Assembly: GCA_037446555.1 (NCBI GenBank)
Contig: JBBIIK010000005.1
Span: forward strand, 1 to 64,000
Direction of reading: 5' to 3'
From: JANWVO01 sp037446555
GTDB lineage: Bacteria; Acidobacteriota; Terriglobia; Bryobacterales; Bryobacteraceae
Length of the DNA stretch: 64,000 bases
In this document: positions 9,216-19,638 of the stretch, piece after piece
How positions within the stretch are numbered: the first letter of the stretch is position 1
Layout of the letters: every line of letters begins with the position of its first letter
Made by a program: the position numbers and the translations under genes
Notes under the pieces: model-generated
The model's database searches: none
The model's input: only the letters and a program-made list of their open reading frames with translations
Told to the model about the DNA's origin: nothing

Positions 9216-11036
9216 TTAGCGTGCAGGCAGCACCACGGTGAACGTGGAACCCTTGCCGGGCGCGCTGCGGACGCCAATTGTGCCCTCGTGCAGCTCGACG
9301 ATCTGCCGCACGATGGACAGCCCGATCCCCGTTCCCGCCTCGCCTGATTCCTCCGCGCGCCGGGTCCGGTAAAACTTTCGGAACAGCTGCTTCACCTCGG
9401 CCTCGTCCATGCCGATGCCCTGGTCGGCCACCCACAGCCGGACAGCGCCGTCCCCGGACGCCCCGCCAATGACGACCTCCGTCTCCTCCGGCGAGTACTT
9501 CACCGCGTTGGTGACCAAGTTGTAGACGGCGTATTCCAGCAGTTCCGCGTCCGCGCGCAATGTCAGCCCGCCCGGCACGCGGTTGGAGAGCGCAATGCGC
9601 TTGCGTTCGGCCAGCGGCGCGGCGCGCTGGCAACACGCCTCCACCAGCGCGGCCACATCCACGTCCGATATCCGCAGCTCCATCTGCCCGGCGCTCAGCT
9701 TCTCCACGTCCAGGAAGGTCGTGATCATCCGCGCCAGGCGCTTCGATTCGCTGTGGATCATCTGGCTCAGCTCGCGCCGCTTCGCCTCCGGCAGGTTATA
9801 GCGCGAGATCAACTCGCTGGATCCCTGGATGGCCGTCAGGGGCGTGCGCATCTCATGCGCAACGAAATGGAACGCCTGCTGGTAGCGCCGGGTAGTGGCT
9901 TCGCTGGCCTCCATACGCCGCCGCACGAAGAAGTAGCGGAAGGCGCCCCCGCCCGCCATCGCCAGCCAGGCCGCCGCCACCGGCGCCGACGCCGGAACCA
10001 CTAGATCCTGTTTGAAACAAATCCAAGGCGCCACGTGCATCGCCGCCAGAACGGCGCCGGCGGCCGCCCAGCCATGCCAGCGCATGGCCAGCGACAGCGG
10101 CGCCACAATCAGCCCGGCCCCCAGCAATGCCCCCAGCAGCGTGGCCCACAGCGGGGCGTCGGCCAAGAGCGCCCCGGCGTGCATCGTCTGGAACGCTTGC
10201 GCGTGAATTTCGACGCCCGCCACCGGCAGCCCGCGCGACAGCGGCGTGAACAGTCTGTCTGGCGCAGCCGAAATCGCAGTCACTCCGACGAAGACCGCCT
10301 TGCCCGCAAGGGCGGCCGCCGTGCCGCCGCCCAATAGCTCCGCGGCGGAGTACACGGGCACGCCGCGCTCCGCATAGCGCACACGGAGAGGCCTCCCCTC
10401 GTCCCACCGCGAAGGAATCATGCGCGTTCCTACTGTCACGTCTGCGGGCGAGGCGACAATCTCCGCCGCCCCGGTCGAGACGCGCAGCGTCTCCAGCGAC
10501 AGTGCCCAGCGCCGTGCGCGCCCCGCCACCCGCTCCAGCGTAATGCGCCGGTTTACGTCGTCATAGGGCCCAGCCAGCGTCGAGACGTGTCCCACCGCGG
10601 CCGCGTGCCGCCGGAACGGTTCGACCGGATCCTGCCAGCCCGTGCCGTCCGGCAGCATCTCGCAAGCCAGCACCAGCCCCGGCGTCCTCGCAAACGCCAC
10701 CGCCAGACGCGCGTCCTCCGCGGGGTCGCCCGGGTCGGCCAGAGTCACGTCGACCGCCACGGCGGCGGGCTTCGCCTCCGCGATCCGCTCCATCAGCCGC
10801 GCCAGGTTCTCCCGCAGCCTTCGGATGCCGCCATACTGCTGGAACGTCCGCTCGTCGAACACCACCAGCGCCGCAGGCGAAGAGGCAGGGCGCGGCGGCG
10901 AAGCGCGGAACAGAAAATCGTAGACGTTGTTGTCGAACTGCCCGCCCAGAGCCGTGAACGAAAACACCGCCGCCGCCAGCCATGCAGCGAACGCAATAGC
11001 CGCCGCCAGCAGCACCGTGCGGCGTTCCGCCTTCAT
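9216..11036 (-). CDS. CHASE2-domain sensor histidine kinase
   Basis: 606 aa. TM1 (~8-30) is followed by a large periplasmic CHASE2 region (~30-285), then two or three membrane helices (~293-366) and a cytoplasmic HisKA/HATPase module. The phospho-accepting His is H394 in FVAHEMRTPL. The N, G1 and G2 boxes are visible as NLVTNAVKYSPEE, VADQGIGMDEAE and GTGIGLSIV. CHASE2 is an extracytoplasmic sensor of unknown ligand. The partner regulator is the next gene, 14 bases downstream. Confidence 0.94.
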   Translation of the reverse strand: MKAERRTVLLAAAIAFAAWLAAAVFSFTALGGQFDNNVYDFLFRASPPRPASSPAALVVFDERTFQQYGGIRRLRENLARLMERIAEAKPAAVAVDVTLADPGDPAEDARLAVAFARTPGLVLACEMLPDGTGWQDPVEPFRRHAAAVGHVSTLAGPYDDVNRRITLERVAGRARRWALSLETLRVSTGAAEIVASPADVTVGTRMIPSRWDEGRPLRVRYAERGVPVYSAAELLGGGTAAALAGKAVFVGVTAISAAPDRLFTPLSRGLPVAGVEIHAQAFQTMHAGALLADAPLWATLLGALLGAGLIVAPLSLAMRWHGWAAAGAVLAAMHVAPWICFKQDLVVPASAPVAAAWLAMAGGGAFRYFFVRRRMEASEATTRRYQQAFHFVAHEMRTPLTAIQGSSELISRYNLPEAKRRELSQMIHSESKRLARMITTFLDVEKLSAGQMELRISDVDVAALVEACCQRAAPLAERKRIALSNRVPGGLTLRADAELLEYAVYNLVTNAVKYSPEETEVVIGGASGDGAVRLWVADQGIGMDEAEVKQLFRKFYRTRRAEESGEAGTGIGLSIVRQIVELHEGTIGVRSAPGKGSTFTVVLPAR

Positions 11037-11074
11037 CGCAACATCCGCGTTCCGTCCCCGCAGTGCAACTTGTA

Positions 11075-11908
11075 TCAGCGGGTCCGCAAAGCCTTCAGTT
11101 TCCGCTGTTGCACCTCAACGGGTCTCAGCGTCCGGTCAAAACCGTACAGGGCATCCTCCCACGAACCGTACATCGGGTTCGGCAGGATGATCCATCGCTC
11201 GCCCCACCACGCATCATAAGCGCGCGCCTTCCCCGCGCGCTCTTCCGGCTTCAGCCGCGCCGGGAAAAAGTCGTTCAGATCATCGCCGCACATAAGCAGC
11301 ACGCGGTAGTGCGCCGCCACCGCTGCGCGGCGCGAGCTCTTGCCGGAGGTCCACTCCGGGCGCTCGCCCCGCAGCAGAAGCACGTCGCCCAGATCGCCCG
11401 CAGCTTGCTCGCGGAACGGGAAACCCTTCTCCAACAGATTGCGCCGCGTCGCCTCCGCCTCCTGCTGCCCGCGGTTCGAGATGTAGAACACCGTCACGCC
11501 CCGCGCCGCGGCGGCTTTCAGAAACTCCACCGCGCCGGGCACCGGCTCCGCTCGCGCTTCGGAGGTCCACTCTTCCCACTGCTTCTGCGAATAGCGCCCG
11601 ACGCCCTCCAGCAGGAACCGCGCCTGCCCGGGCGAGTTGTCGAGCACCGTCTCGTCGATGTCCACGATCACCGCCGGCGGCAGCCGGCGTGCGTCGCCCG
11701 ACTGTTCCAGCGCCGCCGTCCAGCGCTTGTCCTTCAGCGCCCGCTCGAGCGACAGCTGCGCCGAACGCCACGCCTGTAGCGCGCAGGCACGGTACTCCAC
11801 CGAAGTTTGCACCCATACCGTGGCGCTCAGCCCGTCCATCACCGCCTGCGCGAGCACCACTCCGCCCGCCAGCAGGAAAACCGCGATCAAACTTGTGGCT
11901 CGTGACAC
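11075..11908 (-). CDS. HAD-superfamily acid phosphatase (class B/C type), exported
   Basis: 277 aa, GTG start with GGAG upstream. Signal sequence at residues 1-21 (ending VVLAQ). The nucleophile motif is VDIDETVLDN (D83, D85), followed by FYISNRGQQ with the motif II-type residue and the acidic pair in LLMCGDDLNDF. IILPNPMYGSWE is typical of lipoprotein e(P4)/class C acid phosphatases, which dephosphorylate nucleotides and other phosphomonoesters at the cell surface. No lipobox is evident, so it may be soluble in the periplasm. It lies 38 bases upstream of the kinase gene, probably in the same transcript. Confidence 0.87.
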   Translation of the reverse strand: MSRATSLIAVFLLAGGVVLAQAVMDGLSATVWVQTSVEYRACALQAWRSAQLSLERALKDKRWTAALEQSGDARRLPPAVIVDIDETVLDNSPGQARFLLEGVGRYSQKQWEEWTSEARAEPVPGAVEFLKAAAARGVTVFYISNRGQQEAEATRRNLLEKGFPFREQAAGDLGDVLLLRGERPEWTSGKSSRRAAVAAHYRVLLMCGDDLNDFFPARLKPEERAGKARAYDAWWGERWIILPNPMYGSWEDALYGFDRTLRPVEVQQRKLKALRTR

Positions 11909-11915
11909 AACTCCA

Positions 11916-12443
11916 TTATCGCCGCCGCCCCGCCTGACGACCCTGCAGCCGCTCCCACAGCCGCTCCGGCTCCGGATCGAACACGGCGTCGGCCTCGCCG
12001 GGAAGAATGCGCCACAGGCCGCGCAGCCACTCCTGCCTCAGTTGCGCCGCCGTCCAGCCTGCGTATCCAACGTAAGTCCGCCCCCGGGGCGAGCGAGTCC
12101 TGCCCGCCACCATCCACACGCCGGGGCAGAGCCTCGTAGCAGAGGGATCAGCGGCCTCCGGCAGCAGCGAGCGCACTCCGTGCGGCACCGGGCCGCCGGC
12201 ATACATCTGCGGCTCGCCGGAGCGGCGCGGCAGTGGCCGGTTCAGCATGAGGCCCATCACGGCTTCCGCCGACGCGGAGAACAACAGGATCACCGACCGG
12301 GCAAAATCCGCGTCACGCAGCGAGGACGTGGCCACCAGCATCTGTCCGGCCTGGAAGGGAGGCGCCTGCCACACTCCCATCGCCGACAGCAACAGGTGCC
12401 GCCGCGGCACCAGCGGGTTTCTCGGAGAGGACGGGCCGCTCAT
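11916..12443 (-). CDS. YqgE/AlgH family protein (UPF0301)
   Basis: 175 aa. The family pattern is clear: AGQMLVATSSLRDADFARSV, GLMLNRPL, MYAGGPV and YVGYAGWTAAQLRQEW. YqgE/AlgH proteins are small cytosolic proteins with a conserved fold and no firmly established biochemical function; alginate regulation was reported in Pseudomonas. The N-terminal ~22 residues before MGVWQAPPF are not conserved in the family, so the true start may be 12380. Seven bases separate it from the phosphatase gene. Confidence 0.85.
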   Translation of the reverse strand: MSGPSSPRNPLVPRRHLLLSAMGVWQAPPFQAGQMLVATSSLRDADFARSVILLFSASAEAVMGLMLNRPLPRRSGEPQMYAGGPVPHGVRSLLPEAADPSATRLCPGVWMVAGRTRSPRGRTYVGYAGWTAAQLRQEWLRGLWRILPGEADAVFDPEPERLWERLQGRQAGRRR

Positions 12444-12481
12444 GGATCGCCGTGCGCATTTCCATCATCGCGCGCGGCGCA

Positions 12482-13642
12482 TCAGCGGGGCGGCTCGTAC
12501 ATCACCAGCCCGGAACCAAGCTTCGGATAGAAGTACGTCGACTTCTGCGGCAGCACCTGCCCGGCGAACGCCGCCCGCGCCAGCCCCTCCACGGGCAAGT
12601 CTTCCAGCAGAAAGGCGATCTGCGCCCGGCCCGCGCGCACCGCCTCCCGCGCCTCCTCCGCCGAGCGCGTGTAGGCCAAGTGCCCACCCTCCGCCACGCG
12701 CTCCGGCGTCAGTCCGAGCAAAGGCGAAAGGATCGCCTCCTGCACCACCACAACGTTGAGCGCCCCTTCCGGCGCGGGAATGTCCGTGTGGTGCTCGCCC
12801 GCGGCGCTCGCCACGCCGATCCGCACATGCCCGGGCGGCGAGGCCAGCGGCCAGGCGCCAGGCGCGGCATTGGGCAGCGCCCCAAGAAAAGCTCCCGCAT
12901 CGAACTGCGGCAGCGAATGCACCAGGCGGTGCGTGGCGAAGCAGCGCAACCCGGGCGACTCGAGCGCCACGAAGGTCATCATCGTCCGCGCCTGCCCCAT
13001 CCGCAACGCCGTCTCGTAGCGGTGGTGCCCGTCGGCGATCAGCAGCTTCCTGTTCGCCATCGCCTCCTGCAGCCGTTCGACCCATGCCGCGTCCGACACG
13101 CGCCACAAACGGTGCCGCGTCTGCTGGTGATCCTCGTATTCGATCTCCGCCGGCTGCGCCGCCGTCTCCGCCAGCATCCGTTCCACCGCCAGATCCGGAT
13201 CGGGAAAGAGCATGAAAATCGAGTCGAACTGCACGCGCGTGGCTTCCAGCAGCCGGAACCGGTCCTCCTTCGGGCCGCTCAGCGTGCGTTCGTGGCGGAA
13301 AACGGTCTGCCCGTAAGGCTCGGTGTCGCCCAGCGCGATGAACCCGCGCCGCAGGAGTCTTTCACCGCTGCCCGGCGCTGGGAATTGCTGCTCGTAGACG
13401 AACACCGCATCCGCATCATCTGTTGCGACGATGCCCGTGCGCCTCCACTCTTCCAGGCGCGCCGCCGCGCCAGCATAATCGCCGCGCGGAAGGATCAGGT
13501 GCGCGAAGTTGTACGGGCTTCGCGCCCTGTAATTGCGCTCCAGCTCTTCGGGAATGACGTCGTAGGGAAGCGTGGCGAGTTGCGCCACATCGCCCGCGCG
13601 GGGCGTGTAGCGAAGGGCGCGGAACGGATGGATGCGTGCCAT
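12482..13642 (-). CDS. DUF1015 family protein (SerK-like)
   Basis: 386 aa from the ATG at 13642 (MARIHPFRALRYTP, the conserved family start). An in-frame ATG seven codons upstream is possible; neither has a strong ribosome-binding site. Conserved blocks include LPYDVI, YNFAHLILPRGD, the RLLEATRVQFDSIFMLF segment and IADGHHRYETAL, the histidine-rich motif of DUF1015. Some archaeal members are free-serine kinases (SerK), but bacterial members are mostly uncharacterised, so I do not assign that activity. It is the first gene of the long minus-strand run ending at 525. Confidence 0.85.
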   Translation of the reverse strand: MARIHPFRALRYTPRAGDVAQLATLPYDVIPEELERNYRARSPYNFAHLILPRGDYAGAAARLEEWRRTGIVATDDADAVFVYEQQFPAPGSGERLLRRGFIALGDTEPYGQTVFRHERTLSGPKEDRFRLLEATRVQFDSIFMLFPDPDLAVERMLAETAAQPAEIEYEDHQQTRHRLWRVSDAAWVERLQEAMANRKLLIADGHHRYETALRMGQARTMMTFVALESPGLRCFATHRLVHSLPQFDAGAFLGALPNAAPGAWPLASPPGHVRIGVASAAGEHHTDIPAPEGALNVVVVQEAILSPLLGLTPERVAEGGHLAYTRSAEEAREAVRAGRAQIAFLLEDLPVEGLARAAFAGQVLPQKSTYFYPKLGSGLVMYEPPR

Positions 13643-13707
13643 GGACGGGGGAATCACCACCATAGCGCAGCGCCGCGGCTGCCGTCAGCCCGCACCGGGC
13701 AGGAAGA

Positions 13708-13742
13708 CGCCGCGCGCCCTCTCTCAAGACGGGCGCGCGGCG
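13708..13742 (-). terminator. Strong GC hairpin downstream of alanine dehydrogenase
   Basis: A perfect 12-bp stem (13708-13719 with 13731-13742) and an 11-base loop lie 18 bases after the ald stop. On the minus strand it is followed by GTCTTCCTG rather than a run of T, so it is a suboptimal intrinsic terminator. It separates the sdh-ald transcript from the DUF1015 gene. Confidence 0.5.
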
Positions 13743-13760
13743 CAAAGGCGAACCGCCCGC

Positions 13761-14873
13761 CTAGAGCAACTTCGCCAGCTCCGTGTACGCGATCCCCTGG
13801 GACTCCGCCACTGCCGGATGCGTGCAGTGTCCCTTGTACGTGTTCACACCCAGCGCCAGCGAGGGACTGGCCGCGATCGCCTCGTGCACACCGTGCTGCA
13901 CCAGCTGCATCAGGTAGGGGAACGTGGCGTTGGTCAGCCCGTAGGTGGATGTGTGCGGTACCGCAGCCGGCATGTTCGACACGCAGTAGTGCAGGACGTT
14001 GTCCACGAAATAGACCGGATCGGTGTGCGTGGTTGCGTGCGAAGTCTCGCAGCAGCCTCCCTGGTCGATGGCCACGTCTACGATCACTGAGTTGCGCTTC
14101 ATCACCTGGAGTGTTTCGCGCTTCACGAGTTTCGGCGCGCTAGCGCCGGGGATCAGGACCGCTCCGATCACCAGGTCGGCGTGCCGCAGCGATTCGCGGA
14201 TCGTCCATGCGTTGGATGCGAGAGTGATCACGCCGCCGTTGTAAATGTCGTCCAGCTCGCGCAGGCGGTTCAGGTTCTTGTCGATGATGGTAACGTTCGC
14301 CCCCAGCCCGTGGGCGATGCGCGCCGCATTGTGGCCCACCACGCCGCCGCCCAGCACGACAACATTGCCCGGAGCAACGCCCGGGATGCCACCCAGCAGC
14401 ACGCCGCGGCCGCCGTTCGGCGCCTCCAGGTATTGCGCGCCGATCTGCACTGCCATGCGGCCGGCTACTTCGCTCATGGGCGTGAGCAGCGGCAGGGAGC
14501 CGTCCTCCTCCTGAATGGTCTCGTAAGCGATGCCGGTCACTTTCGTCTCCAGCATCTTCTGGGTCAGCTCCGGCAGCGGCGCCAGATGCAGGTATGTGAA
14601 CACCGTCAGCCCTTCGCGGAAGAAGCCGTATTCGGAGGGCTGGGGCTCCTTCACTTTCACGATGATGTCGGCGGCGTTCCAGACGTCGGCCGCCGTCGGC
14701 GCGATGCGCGCGCCCGCCTGCAAGTACTCTTCGTCGGTAATCGAACTCAGGCTTCCGGCGCGGGTCTGCACCACTACCTGATGGCCGGCTTCCACGAGCG
14801 CGGTAACGCCGTGCGGCACCAGCCCGACACGGGATTCGTGATCCTTCACTTCACGGGGTACGCCAATGATCAT
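13761..14873 (-). CDS. ald: Alanine dehydrogenase
   Basis: 370 aa from the ATG at 14873, with GGAAGG upstream. Catalyses NAD-dependent reversible deamination of L-alanine to pyruvate and ammonia. N-terminal MIIGVPREVKDHESRVGL, the substrate lysine in VKVKEPQPSEY, the catalytic histidine in FTYLHLAP, the Rossmann motif VLGGGVVGHNAARIA and the C-terminal NTYKGHCTHPAVAES are all in place. Its ATG overlaps the TGA of the upstream peptidoglycan-binding gene (ATGA), so translation is coupled. It lies downstream of sdhCAB and could share their transcript. Confidence 0.97.
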   Translation of the reverse strand: MIIGVPREVKDHESRVGLVPHGVTALVEAGHQVVVQTRAGSLSSITDEEYLQAGARIAPTAADVWNAADIIVKVKEPQPSEYGFFREGLTVFTYLHLAPLPELTQKMLETKVTGIAYETIQEEDGSLPLLTPMSEVAGRMAVQIGAQYLEAPNGGRGVLLGGIPGVAPGNVVVLGGGVVGHNAARIAHGLGANVTIIDKNLNRLRELDDIYNGGVITLASNAWTIRESLRHADLVIGAVLIPGASAPKLVKRETLQVMKRNSVIVDVAIDQGGCCETSHATTHTDPVYFVDNVLHYCVSNMPAAVPHTSTYGLTNATFPYLMQLVQHGVHEAIAASPSLALGVNTYKGHCTHPAVAESQGIAYTELAKLL

Positions 14874-15334
14874 GGTCGATTTCCTTCCCTTGGAGGTTCG
14901 GCGGCCGCCGCGCCGGATGGCGCTGTGCGGTTCTGCGGCGGACCCAGGCCCAATGCGATCAGGGTCAGCGGGTCGAGCTTGCCCCTGCCGGTCAGGTTCC
15001 GGATGTTGTGATCCTCCTGGAACCTCTTGAGCGCCTCCACCGTGGCCGCGTCCCACACGCCCGTCGGCGCCACGGCGTAGCCGCGCTCGGCCAGCGCCTG
15101 CTGGATTTGCCGGATTCGCTGTGGTTCGGGCTGCTGCTGTCCGCGTGCCTGCCGGGTGGCGGCTTTCTTGCGCACGGTCCTCCGCCGCGTGGAAGACTTC
15201 TTCCCTTTGCTGGCTGCGTTGTCCTGCTTGAGGGCCGGCTTGCCGGAGGCCTTTTGCGCCGCAGGCTCAGCCTCGGGCGGCGCAACAAGCGTGAAGGCCA
15301 ACAGGGGCAACAACAGCAGACAGGGCCGCTTCAC
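14870..15334 (-). CDS. Small exported peptidoglycan-binding-domain protein
   Basis: About 154 aa from a GTG at 15334, which opens a good signal peptide (VKRPCLLLLPLLAFTLVAPPEAEP). The frame also runs back to a GTG at 15400 touching the sdhB stop, but that version buries the signal peptide. After a Lys/Arg/Ser-rich linker (~30-65) comes one PGBD-1-like module (~72-130): IRQIQQALAERGYAV, GVWDAATVEALKRFQEDHNI and KLDPLTLIALGL. It probably binds cell wall or acts as a structural adaptor; no catalytic domain is present. Its stop overlaps the ald start. Confidence 0.75.
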   Translation of the reverse strand: MKRPCLLLLPLLAFTLVAPPEAEPAAQKASGKPALKQDNAASKGKKSSTRRRTVRKKAATRQARGQQQPEPQRIRQIQQALAERGYAVAPTGVWDAATVEALKRFQEDHNIRNLTGRGKLDPLTLIALGLGPPQNRTAPSGAAAAEPPREGNRP

Positions 15335-15349
15335 GATGCCAGAATAGCA

Positions 15350-15383
15350 CCGGGCAGCCCCATTTTTCGACCTTTCTGCCCGG
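15350..15383. other. 7-bp perfect stem-loop between sdhB and the PGBD gene
   Basis: CCGGGCA (15350-15356) pairs with TGCCCGG (15377-15383) across a 20-base loop, directly after the sdhB stop codon. There is no T tract on either strand, so it is not a canonical intrinsic terminator. It could be a processing or mRNA-stability element that lowers expression of the two downstream genes. This is inference only. Confidence 0.35.
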
Positions 15384-15400
15384 AAATTGCCGGGCGCCAC

Positions 15401-16174
15401 TCAACCCGCGCCGCCCACCTTCGATTCTTCGCGGAACACAGCCACCGCCCTCGTGAAGTCCCTGTGCATGCGGGCGATGTTCTCGATCTTCACGCCCTTC
15501 GGGCAGATCGCCTCGCATTCGCCCGTGTTTGTGCAGTAGCCGAAGCCCTCTTCCGTCATCTTCAGCACCATGCGCATGGCGCGCCGGTCGCGTTCCGGCT
15601 CCCCTTGCGGCAGCAGCCCCAGGTGCGCGATCTTGGCCGAGACGAACAGCGACGCGCTTGCGTTCGGGCACGCCGCCACACAGGCGCCGCAGCCGATGCA
15701 GGCTGCCGCGTCCATCGCCCGGTCGGCGCACTGCTTGCTCACCGGGATCGAATTGGCCTCCGGAGCGGAGCCCGTGTTGATGCTGATGTAGCCGCCCGCG
15801 GAGATGATCCGGTCGAACGCGCTCCGGTCCACCATCAGGTCCTTGATCACCGGGAACGCCTTGGCACGGAACGGCTCAAGCCACAACTCCTCGCCGTCGT
15901 GGAAATGGCGCATGTGGAGCTGGCAGACTGTGGTGCCCCGCTCCGGCCCGTGCGGGATGCCGTTGATCATGAAGCCGCAGCAGCCGCAGATGCCCTCCCG
16001 GCAGTCGTGCTCGAACGTCACCGGGTCCTCGCCCTTGCGCGTCAGCTCCTCGTTCAGCACGTCGAGCATCTCCAGGAACGACATGTGCTCGTTCACCTGG
16101 TCGAGCTCGTAGCGCACCATCTTGCCCGGGCTCGATGAATTCTTCTGACGCCAGATGTTCAGGATGATCTTCAT
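15401..16174 (-). CDS. sdhB: Succinate dehydrogenase / fumarate reductase iron-sulfur subunit
   Basis: 257 aa. Transfers electrons from SdhA flavin to quinone through three iron-sulfur clusters. The [2Fe-2S] ligands are in CREGICGCCG (from C58) plus a downstream Cys in TTVCQLHM. The 4Fe-4S and 3Fe-4S ligands are in CIGCGACVAACPN and CTNTGECEAICPKG. The length and motif spacing fit the non-mitochondrial type found with a single b-type cytochrome subunit. It follows sdhA by 12 bases. Confidence 0.96.
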   Translation of the reverse strand: MKIILNIWRQKNSSSPGKMVRYELDQVNEHMSFLEMLDVLNEELTRKGEDPVTFEHDCREGICGCCGFMINGIPHGPERGTTVCQLHMRHFHDGEELWLEPFRAKAFPVIKDLMVDRSAFDRIISAGGYISINTGSAPEANSIPVSKQCADRAMDAAACIGCGACVAACPNASASLFVSAKIAHLGLLPQGEPERDRRAMRMVLKMTEEGFGYCTNTGECEAICPKGVKIENIARMHRDFTRAVAVFREESKVGGAG

Positions 16175-16186
16175 CGCCTGTGCTCC

Positions 16187-18106
<1,920 letters not shown>

Positions 18107-18126
18107 GATTGCTTCTCCCTCCCGGT

Positions 18127-18810
18127 CTACTTCACCAAGCCGGTCAGCACCGCCAGCGGAATCGACACATTGCCGGCGCCGATCACCCACGCATAGACCT
18201 TCGCCAGCCGCTTCAGCCACGGCGTGTAGCGCGGGTGGTTCACGCCCACGCTCTGGAACATGCTCCAGACGCCGTGGTAGAGGTGGATCGCCAGCAGAAT
18301 GTTGGCGGCGATGTAGAAAAGGCTCGCCGCCGGCTGGCTGAAGCCGGCGATCACATTGTGATACACGTCTCCGTGGCGGAAGTCCGGGTGCGCCTGGCCG
18401 GTGGTGAAGTGGAGCAGGTGGTAAATGATGAAGGCCAAAACGATCGGCCCGCTCCAGATCATCGTCCGCGCCGCATAGCTGGTGGCCACCGTCGCTTTCT
18501 TGACATAGGAAACCGGCCGCGCATCCAGCTTCAGGCGCCACAACTGATAAGCGCTAAGGATGTGCAGCCCCACGCACGCCAGCAGCACAAGCCGCACCGC
18601 CCACAGCCCGGCGCCCAGCCCTTGCAGCAAGGCCGCATAGTGGTTCAGCTTCTCCGCCCCTTGATAAACCTGCAAGTTGCCCAGCATATGGCCGAGCACG
18701 AACAGGCAAAGCACGCAGCCCGTCGCCGCCATCACCACCTTCTTGCCGACAACGGACCTGTAGAAAAAGGCGGTCTTCTCCAGACCGCCATTCAACGCAA
18801 TCGTTCCCAT
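18127..18810 (-). CDS. sdhC: Succinate dehydrogenase cytochrome b subunit
   Basis: About 227 aa if translation starts at the ATG at 18810 (GGAG upstream, protein beginning MGTIALNGGLEKTAFFYRS); an ATG at 18858 with AGAGG upstream would add 16 residues. Five membrane helices are visible, with candidate haem histidines in LFVLGHMLGN, GLHILSAYQ, IIYHLLHFT and LAIHLYHGVW. This is the single-polypeptide membrane anchor of the diheme type (like Bacillus SdhC and Wolinella FrdC). It heads the sdhCAB order. Confidence 0.93.
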   Translation of the reverse strand: MGTIALNGGLEKTAFFYRSVVGKKVVMAATGCVLCLFVLGHMLGNLQVYQGAEKLNHYAALLQGLGAGLWAVRLVLLACVGLHILSAYQLWRLKLDARPVSYVKKATVATSYAARTMIWSGPIVLAFIIYHLLHFTTGQAHPDFRHGDVYHNVIAGFSQPAASLFYIAANILLAIHLYHGVWSMFQSVGVNHPRYTPWLKRLAKVYAWVIGAGNVSIPLAVLTGLVK

Positions 18811-18896
18811 TTGTGCGCTCCGCTGTTCCCTGACAACGACCCGGTGGATCGCAGGCATCCGGGCCTCTCTGCTGTTCCAGATGCCCGGAACCTCTC

Positions 18897-18904
18897 ATTG
18901 TATA
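18897..18904 (-). promoter_or_regulatory. Candidate -10 element for sdhC
   Basis: TATACAAT on the minus strand lies about 40-90 bases upstream of the two possible sdhC starts, in the only AT-rich patch of the spacer. I do not see a good -35 at 16-18 bases, so this is a partial match and may depend on an activator. Confidence 0.35.
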
Positions 18905-18934
18905 GAAGATCGAAGCGCAACCCCTTCGGACGCA

Positions 18935-18968
18935 AGAAAAGCGGGGCGGCCCCTGCGGCCGTCCCGCT
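18935..18968 (-). terminator. Intrinsic terminator of the 19053-19475 gene
   Basis: On the minus strand an 11-bp stem with one mismatch (arms about 18957-18967 and 18941-18951) and a short loop is followed directly by TTTTC. It lies ~85 bases after the stop of the secreted-protein gene and upstream of the sdh promoter region, which is the expected position for separating the two transcripts. Confidence 0.75.
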
Positions 18969-19052
18969 CCCGCGGGCAGTCTGCATCGCTGCGGCGGGAG
19001 GTCCGGCCCCCGGCAGGCTGCCTCCGACCTTTCCGGTGACCGCCTGCCGCTG

Positions 19053-19475
19053 TCAGCGCCCGGTCAGCATGGCTACGATGCGCACTCGCTGTCTCGCGCT
19101 CGCCACCGGCCCGGCCTTCTTCGCCGGCGTCACACCGGCGCGGTGCGCAGCTCCGGGCGCCCAGACCTCCGCGAGGCTGTACTCGCCAGCCTCGCGCTCG
19201 AAGACGAGCCCCGGTGCGGGCGGCGCCTCCAGTTTTCCGGCCGGGTGCGTCAGCATGGCGATCTGGCGGCCCTCCGGCGTGGTGATGACAAGCACCGGCT
19301 TCATCGCCATGTGCTCAAAAGTGTATGTCCCCGCAGGCAGCAAGTGATTTCCTGCCTGAAAATCGAATGGAATTTCCGCCCGGAGGATGCGCCCTTCCGC
19401 GCGCGCCTCTCCAGCCAGCGCGCCCAGGGCGAACACCACAGCGGCAGCCGTCGTGCATACGTGTCTCCAGGTCAT
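19053..19475 (-). CDS. Small secreted protein of unknown function
   Basis: About 140 aa from the ATG at 19475, chosen because of the strong AAGGAGGG eight bases upstream and the signal peptide that follows (TAAAVVFALGALAGEARA). The mature part contains AEIPFDFQAGNHLLPAGTY, VLVITTPEGRQIAML and a Val/Arg-rich C-terminus. The FDFQAGNHLLPAGTY pattern recurs, in my recollection, among secreted acidobacterial proteins that lack assigned function. Its own terminator (18935-18968) suggests a single-gene transcript. Confidence 0.75.
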   Translation of the reverse strand: MTWRHVCTTAAAVVFALGALAGEARAEGRILRAEIPFDFQAGNHLLPAGTYTFEHMAMKPVLVITTPEGRQIAMLTHPAGKLEAPPAPGLVFEREAGEYSLAEVWAPGAAHRAGVTPAKKAGPVASARQRVRIVAMLTGR

Positions 19476-19638
19476 TGAAGCGGCCCTCCTTCTTGATCCG
19501 CGGGCGCTCAAGCCCGCCTTTCTGCTCGTAGTCATCTACGCGCTCGGGCCTGGAATGTTTGTAAACAGTGCACGCGCGGCGGCAGGATTTACACCTATCA
19601 CGCGCCCGCGTCGAATTGGACGGAAAATGCCGCGCGAA

